A stretch of 59,988 bases of DNA, from positions 1-59,988 of the forward strand of contig CACGER010000006.1 in NCBI GenBank assembly GCA_902572075.1, read 5' to 3'. The notes under the pieces were generated by a model. The model was not told the DNA's origin. It did no database searches and saw nothing but the letters and a program-made list of their open reading frames with translations. Shown here in pieces: positions 56,345 through 59,988 of the stretch. Positions within the stretch are counted from its first letter, which is position 1. Each line of letters opens with the position of its first letter. This stretch comes from an uncultured Prochlorococcus sp. (GTDB lineage: Bacteria; Cyanobacteriota; Cyanobacteriia; PCC-6307; Cyanobiaceae). The position numbers and the translations under genes are program-made.

Positions 56345-56917
56345 ATGTTTTTAGTTAGTAATACTTCAATAGTGCAATCTGAGAGTCAAGAGTCAACTTT
56401 AAAGTTAAATTTAAAAACAATACTTATTTTGATAATGTCTATTGTTATAGTTTCACTGCTTACGTTTAGAAATTTCTTTTTTAGATCAACTTATCTTTTA
56501 AAGAGTTTTGGAGAATTATCTGTTGACCCTGAAATAGCTTTTATAAATAAAAAGCCTACATTTCTGGAATTTTATGCTGAGTGGTGTGAAGTTTGTAAAG
56601 AAACGGCTCCACAAGTTTCTGCGTTTAAGGATGAATACGAAAAAGATATTAATTTTGTTTTTTTAAATGTTGATAATCAAAAATGGGGTAATTATATCCA
56701 GAAGTTTGCCGTCAATGGGATTCCTCAAGTTAATCTTTTTGATAAAAAGGGTAATCTAGTCTCTACTTTTATTGGCAAACAAGATGAAATGAAAATAAGA
56801 AAATCTATTAATGATTTAGAAAAAGAGGAGAAACCCTATGAGGAGATTATTAATTCTGAATTTTCAATCATTCAAGAAAATAAAAATAATGAGGTTAGTC
56901 CTCGTAGTCATGGATAA
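56345..56917 (+). CDS. Membrane-anchored thioredoxin-like protein (TxlA/HCF164 type)
   Basis: 190 aa from the ATG at 56345, preferred over an in-frame TTG at 56327. One N-terminal membrane helix (TILILIMSIVIVSLLTF, about 25-41) is followed by a thioredoxin domain with the active site WCEVCKETAP (Cys81, Cys84), DNQKWGNYIQKFAVNGIPQV and the cis-Pro VNGIPQ. TxlA in cyanobacteria and HCF164 in plastids are thylakoid-anchored with the Trx domain in the lumen and help cytochrome b6f assembly and lumenal reduction. That role is inferred. The C-terminal 40 residues are charged and variable. Confidence 0.88.
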   Translation: MFLVSNTSIVQSESQESTLKLNLKTILILIMSIVIVSLLTFRNFFFRSTYLLKSFGELSVDPEIAFINKKPTFLEFYAEWCEVCKETAPQVSAFKDEYEKDINFVFLNVDNQKWGNYIQKFAVNGIPQVNLFDKKGNLVSTFIGKQDEMKIRKSINDLEKEEKPYEEIINSEFSIIQENKNNEVSPRSHG

Positions 56918-56920
56918 TTT

Positions 56921-57553
56921 TTACCATTCTAAGGATTTTGATACTATCGGAAAACTTTGTTTAAAAATAGACTTGCAATTTTCTGCTATGAACTTGTGTT
57001 CTTTTTGGGTACCGTGAGCTGATCTTAAATGAATGTAATGTATCCATGATCTGCATGATCCAGTCATATAGATTCTTGTGGGAGTAGCCAATGGCAAAAC
57101 AAATCTCGCACATTCTTTGGCTACCCCTTCAGCTAGTAAATCTTCATATAATTCTGAAGCAGCCTGAAAATGCAAACTAATTTTTTCATTGAATCTTTTT
57201 TTTAACTCATCAGGGAGGTCAGGGATTGAATTTTGCCTGTTTTTAAAATCTTGACGCCTCAACTCTGGTAAAGGAATATTGCCCAATTGAGAACTATCTG
57301 CATATCTCTGTGAAAATTCTTGGAAAGTAAATGATCTGTGCCTTAAAATTTGGGCAGCTATTCCTCTGTTAGTTTCTATTTGTAATGTCATAAATGACTG
57401 TTCAAAAACACTCCAATGTTCATTTTTAATGCAATAACTCAATAATTTCGAATAGTCCTCATTCTCCTGATTTTTTGGGTTACTAACTCTTGCAATATAA
57501 GCCATTGTTTTTTCTGCATCAGGTGTTAGCGAAATTAGTTCAACCTTACTCAT
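56921..57553 (-). CDS. thyX: Flavin-dependent thymidylate synthase ThyX
   Basis: Makes dTMP from dUMP using FAD and methylene-tetrahydrofolate, the alternative to ThyA. The 210-aa protein has the ThyX motif RHRSFTFQEFSQRY (about 71-84; consensus RHRxxSxxExSxR), EHWSVFEQSFMTL before it, and RSWIHYIHLRSAHGTQKEH with the substrate-binding residues. Length normal. Its start is one base after the dcd stop, so the two are one operon: dCTP deaminase then dUMP methylation. Confidence 0.97.
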   Translation of the reverse strand: MSKVELISLTPDAEKTMAYIARVSNPKNQENEDYSKLLSYCIKNEHWSVFEQSFMTLQIETNRGIAAQILRHRSFTFQEFSQRYADSSQLGNIPLPELRRQDFKNRQNSIPDLPDELKKRFNEKISLHFQAASELYEDLLAEGVAKECARFVLPLATPTRIYMTGSCRSWIHYIHLRSAHGTQKEHKFIAENCKSIFKQSFPIVSKSLEW

Positions 57554-57554
57554 T

Positions 57555-58148
57555 TTAGATCTTTGCTAGTGTCACTTTCTCTGGTTGGTTTTGATACTTA
57601 CCTCTTCTATCTTCATAGGTTGTAGAACATGGATCACCCTCAAAAAAGAGTAGTTGGCAAATGCCCTCTTCAGCATAAATTCTGCAATCTGCCCCTGAAC
57701 TATTACTGAACTCTAAAGTTAGATGACCTTCCCATCCTGCTTCTGCGGGAGTTGTATTAACAATAATTCCTAGTCTTGCGTAAGTACTTTTCCCTATGCA
57801 GATTACAGTTATATTTTCTGGTACTTTCATCTTTTCTAAAGCCACTCCTAAACCATAGGAGTGAGCAGGAAGAATAAAAAAATCTCCATCATTATCATGG
57901 TGAAGAACAGTTTTTTCTAAATTATTAGGATTAAACTTTTTGGGATTCATCACAGTACCAGGGATATGTCTGAAAATCAGGAATTCTTTTGATGAAAGTC
58001 TTAAATCATAGCCATAGGAAGAACATCCATAACTCAAAACTGGCTTTTGTTTATTATCAGGCTCAAGATGCCTCACTAAATTTGATTGAAAGGGCTTTAT
58101 CATTCCTTCCGAGGCTTTTTGATTTATCCAGAGATCATTTTTTAGCAT
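57555..58148 (-). CDS. dcd: dCTP deaminase
   Basis: Deaminates dCTP to dUTP, the precursor of dUMP for ThyX. The 197-aa trimeric dUTPase-fold protein has the conserved IRPFQSN-like IKPFQSNLVRHLEP, YGCSSYGYDLRLS, IGKSTYARLGIIVNTTPAEAG and EGHLTLEFSN with the catalytic glutamate. It could in principle be a bifunctional DCD-DUT; the C-terminus (YEDRRGKYQNQP) is the usual DCD type. It lies 4 bases after the CobO-like gene and just before thyX. Confidence 0.96.
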   Translation of the reverse strand: MLKNDLWINQKASEGMIKPFQSNLVRHLEPDNKQKPVLSYGCSSYGYDLRLSSKEFLIFRHIPGTVMNPKKFNPNNLEKTVLHHDNDGDFFILPAHSYGLGVALEKMKVPENITVICIGKSTYARLGIIVNTTPAEAGWEGHLTLEFSNSSGADCRIYAEEGICQLLFFEGDPCSTTYEDRRGKYQNQPEKVTLAKI

Positions 58149-58152
58149 TTTT

Positions 58153-58734
58153 TTATGAGCGAAGTTCGGTAATTTGGTTGGCCATTAGTAATAGATCTTT
58201 AGGAATATCTGTACCAGTAAGGATTACATCTCCTGATATAAATCGGTTTTCAAGTGTTGAAATCAAATCATCTTTATTAATTATTTTCATGTCAATAGCT
58301 AAAAAAATTTCATCAAGTATGATTTGGTCGTTCTCTCCAGACTGTAGTTCTTTTTTGCAAAAATTCCATAATTCAAGAGTTGACTCATGAATAGATTTTT
58401 TTAAATTTGTATTATTTTTAATTGCTTCAGAATTATATTGATCAAAGGAATGTGATGATCTTACCCAGGTTAAATTACCGCATAATTTTTCTGGATTATC
58501 AACTCCTTGATTGACCCCGCCTTTCATAAATTGTATTAAGAGCACTTTCCTTCCTAAAGCAGCATTTCTTAGAGAGTCTCTAATGATAGATGTGTAGCTT
58601 CCTCGATATGAGGATTGATAGATTTGAATTTGACCGTTTTGTGTAAATCTTTTTACGTTGATTTTTTTAGCATTATTTATATTTACAACATCAAGTTTAT
58701 TTTTTGAATAGATATGAGATGAACTAATTACCAT
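58153..58734 (-). CDS. CobO/BtuR-like cob(I)alamin adenosyltransferase homologue, Walker A lost
   Basis: 193 aa resembling the CobA/CobO/BtuR family, which adenosylates cobamides with ATP. Kept are VLLIQFMKGG (about 68-77), DQIILDEI (Walker B, about 136-143), LTGTDIPKDLLLMANQITEL at the end, and overall length. The Walker A region, GNGKGKTT in E. coli BtuR, reads SSYRGSYT here (residues 41-48), so the ATP-binding glycines and lysine are gone. Either it is a diverged enzyme or it has another task. It begins the cobO-like/dcd/thyX operon. The start at 58734 is supported by spacing, though a basic Ser/Asn-rich extension precedes the conserved region. Confidence 0.8.
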   Translation of the reverse strand: MVISSSHIYSKNKLDVVNINNAKKINVKRFTQNGQIQIYQSSYRGSYTSIIRDSLRNAALGRKVLLIQFMKGGVNQGVDNPEKLCGNLTWVRSSHSFDQYNSEAIKNNTNLKKSIHESTLELWNFCKKELQSGENDQIILDEIFLAIDMKIINKDDLISTLENRFISGDVILTGTDIPKDLLLMANQITELRS

Positions 58735-58776
58735 TATTTAGATTCTTTCTACATGCAGTATAATTAGAATCTAGTA

Positions 58777-58792
58777 ACACTGCATATAGTGT
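58777..58792. promoter_or_regulatory. Operator-like dyad ACACTGCATATAGTGT in the cobO-like/ntcA gap
   Basis: ACACT and AGTGT are separated by 6 bases. It lies 43 bases before the CobO-like start on the minus strand, at about the -35 region if TATACT (58757-58762) is its -10. A second 7-base inverted repeat, ATGCAGT (58753-58759)/ACTGCAT (58779-58785), overlaps it. GTA-N8-TAT starting at 58774 is also a weak NtcA-like half match. A regulator site is inferred only. Confidence 0.35.
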
Positions 58793-58871
58793 AATTTTAC
58801 TTAAAAAAAGAGTCAAGAAAGTGAAAACAGACTGAACGGGGCTTGTCGATAAACTAATAAGAATTGGAAAA

Positions 58872-58887
58872 TGTTACTGTTGATACA
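58872..58887 (+). promoter_or_regulatory. NtcA-binding site, class II, in the ntcA promoter
   Basis: TGTT-N8-TACA (consensus TGTA-N8-TACA, one mismatch) at 58872-58887. The last base of TAC (58886) is 22 bases before TAAATT (58909-58914), which fits TAN3T of a -10 element. This is exactly the class II NtcA-activated layout known from cyanobacteria. The ATG at 58935 follows with a short leader, so ntcA is probably autoactivated under nitrogen limitation. Confidence 0.8.
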
Positions 58888-58908
58888 AGATGTTTTAGAG
58901 TGTCTCCT

Positions 58909-58914
58909 TAAATT
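58909..58914 (+). promoter_or_regulatory. Putative ntcA -10 element
   Basis: TAAATT matches TAN3T and sits at the spacing expected behind the NtcA site. A start point near 58921 would give a leader of about 14 bases. No convincing -35 is present, as in NtcA-activated promoters. Confidence 0.6.
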
Positions 58915-58934
58915 TTTTAATAGTCAAGATATTT

Positions 58935-59669
58935 ATGATACCTGCTTCACGAGGATTCAATCGCTTTAGCTCCCAACATTCAGGACAAAGTAAAATAAAC
59001 TCTGTTGGAGAACGCTTTCCAATTAACAGAACTTTAATGGAAGTTATTAAAGGTCTTGATGGTGCAAGCACAGAAATGATTGAGAGATCTAAAACAATAT
59101 TCTTTCCAGGAGACCCTGCTGAAAGGGTTTATCTAATAAGAAGAGGAGCAGTAAGGCTGTCAAGAGTTTATGAGTCAGGTGAAGAAATAACTGTTGCTCT
59201 TTTAAGAGAGAATAGTCTCTTTGGTGTGTTATCTCTTCTAACAGGTCACAGATCTGATCGTTTCTATCATGCCATAGCATTCACAAGAGTTGAAATGATA
59301 ACAGCACCTGCAAATTCTGTTTTAAGAGCTATCGAGGAAGATGCATCAGTCGGACTATTACTGTTACAGGGGCTTTCGAGTAGGATCCTGCAAACTGAAA
59401 CAATGATTGAAACTCTTACACATAGAGACATGTCTTCTCGTTTAGTAAGTTTTTTAATGGTTCTTTGTAGAGACTTTGGAGTTGCAGGTGAAAAAGGTAT
59501 TACAATAGACCTTAGGCTTTCACATCAGGCAATTGCTGAAGCTATTGGTTCCACAAGAGTAACCATTACAAGATTATTGGGAGATTTAAAGGATTCAGGG
59601 CTTCTTAATATTGAGAGAAAAAAGATCACAGTGTTCGATCCAATTGCTCTTGCAAAAAGATTTAATTGA
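58935..59669 (+). CDS. ntcA: Global nitrogen regulator NtcA
   Basis: Crp/Fnr-family activator of nitrogen-assimilation genes that senses 2-oxoglutarate. The 244-aa protein has the cNMP-like sensory domain ([20 protein letters not shown] at about 56-75, [20 protein letters not shown] at about 95-114, the effector-binding region), the dimer helix, and a C-terminal helix-turn-helix whose recognition segment [20 protein letters not shown] (about 199-218) is characteristic of NtcA. The N-terminal 30 residues vary between species. The start at 58935 is the first ATG after the promoter. Confidence 0.97.
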   Translation: MIPASRGFNRFSSQHSGQSKINSVGERFPINRTLMEVIKGLDGASTEMIERSKTIFFPGDPAERVYLIRRGAVRLSRVYESGEEITVALLRENSLFGVLSLLTGHRSDRFYHAIAFTRVEMITAPANSVLRAIEEDASVGLLLLQGLSSRILQTETMIETLTHRDMSSRLVSFLMVLCRDFGVAGEKGITIDLRLSHQAIAEAIGSTRVTITRLLGDLKDSGLLNIERKKITVFDPIALAKRFN

Positions 59670-59690
59670 TTCATCATAAATTATGATGTA

Positions 59691-59988
59691 GTGAAAGTAT
59701 GCAAAAGTGTGGCCTGGATTTTAATTTTTTTTTTAATATTACTAGGAGGATTAATTGCACCATTTGGAGATATTCTTGGAACAAAGATTGGTAAAGCAAG
59801 GTTTAGTATCTTAAAGTTAAGACCTAAAAAAACAGCAACTATAATAACAATAATTACCGGTGGGTTTATTAGTTCAATATCAATAGGGTTATTGATTTTA
59901 GTTAGCGAAGAATTCAGACAAAGGCTTTTTGTTGATATTCCTTTCTTGCAAAAAACTTTAGATGAAAGTAAAAAGGCTTTAATCCCTT
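59691..59988 (+). CDS. DUF3084 family membrane protein, 5' part only
   Basis: From GTG at 59691 (or GTG 59709) a frame runs to the window edge: VCKSVAWILIFFLILLGGLIAPFG, written here in pieces: a membrane helix WILIFFLILLGGLIAP, GDILGTKIGKARFSILKLRP and a second helix IITGGFISSISIGLLIL, then VSEEFRQRLF. This arrangement is typical of cyanobacterial DUF3084 proteins, whose function is unknown. It starts 22 bases after ntcA and could be in its transcript. 3' end not in the window. Confidence 0.8.
   Translation, partial: MKVCKSVAWILIFFLILLGGLIAPFGDILGTKIGKARFSILKLRPKKTATIITIITGGFISSISIGLLILVSEEFRQRLFVDIPFLQKTLDESKKALIP

Overview
The window is an ordinary stretch of the core chromosome of a picocyanobacterium, most likely a high-light type Prochlorococcus marinus. 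The sequence is strongly AT-rich (by eye; not computed), intergenic gaps are tiny and genes lie on both strands. The content is that of a streamlined marine oxygenic phototroph: psbA and psbO, beta-carotene hydroxylase crtR, CP12, a SulP/SbtA/SbtB bicarbonate-uptake cluster, flavin-dependent thymidylate synthase thyX, and ntcA. No insertion sequence, integrase, prophage, CRISPR array or rRNA was seen. One tRNA gene, tRNA-Leu(UAG), is present.

Layout. 1-8.7 kb: nadC (3' end cut by the window edge), mnmE, a DUF2062 membrane protein, the bifunctional (p)ppGpp enzyme, an orphan fused peptide-type ABC ATPase, rluD-type pseudouridine synthase and rbgA GTPase. 8.8-12 kb: pgk, an exported unknown protein and murG. 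11.9-21.1 kb: a long minus-strand block running clpB2, secE, nusG, rplK, rplA, L10 leader, rplJ, rplL, rnhA, pyrD and a CobC-like aminotransferase. 21.3-28.8 kb: eno, a UbiB kinase, a thioredoxin-reductase-like flavoprotein, and the minus-strand operon sulP-sbtA-sbtB. 29-34 kb: hemB, a glyoxalase-family protein, mutS2, obgE and a 60-aa unknown. 34.2-39.9 kb: CP12, a GST-like protein, aspartoacylase-like aspA, a 42-aa gene, psbA, aroC and an Eda-like aldolase. 39.9-49.4 kb: ftsH, sat, psbO, coaBC, small conserved cyanobacterial proteins, pyrB, a methylpurine-DNA glycosylase, gatC and crtR. 49.5-60 kb: tRNA-Leu, a Ycf66-like protein, ileS, two unknowns, trmB, glmM, a TxlA-like thioredoxin, the minus-strand group cobO-like/dcd/thyX, divergent ntcA, and the start of a DUF3084 gene.

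How the genes work together. SulP, SbtA and SbtB bring in bicarbonate, CP12 tunes the Calvin cycle, pgk and eno handle lower glycolysis, and PsbA, PsbO, FtsH and CrtR build and maintain photosystem II and its carotenoids. The secE-nusG-rplKAJL block is classic translation/secretion machinery with an L10 autoregulatory leader. The cobO-like/dcd/thyX group looks like a deoxynucleotide-supply operon beside ntcA, whose promoter carries a near-perfect class II NtcA site and is probably autoregulated.

No wholly new multi-gene system is visible. The most unusual points are within single genes. The TrxB-like protein has lost its NADPH-binding motifs. ClpB2 has lost the arginine-finger pair of its first ATPase domain. 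The CobO-like protein has no Walker A lysine. The Eda-like aldolase has lost several substrate-binding residues. Two genes, mpg and crtR, have no ATG, GTG or TTG at the place where the protein must begin. A 42-aa gene lies upstream of psbA.
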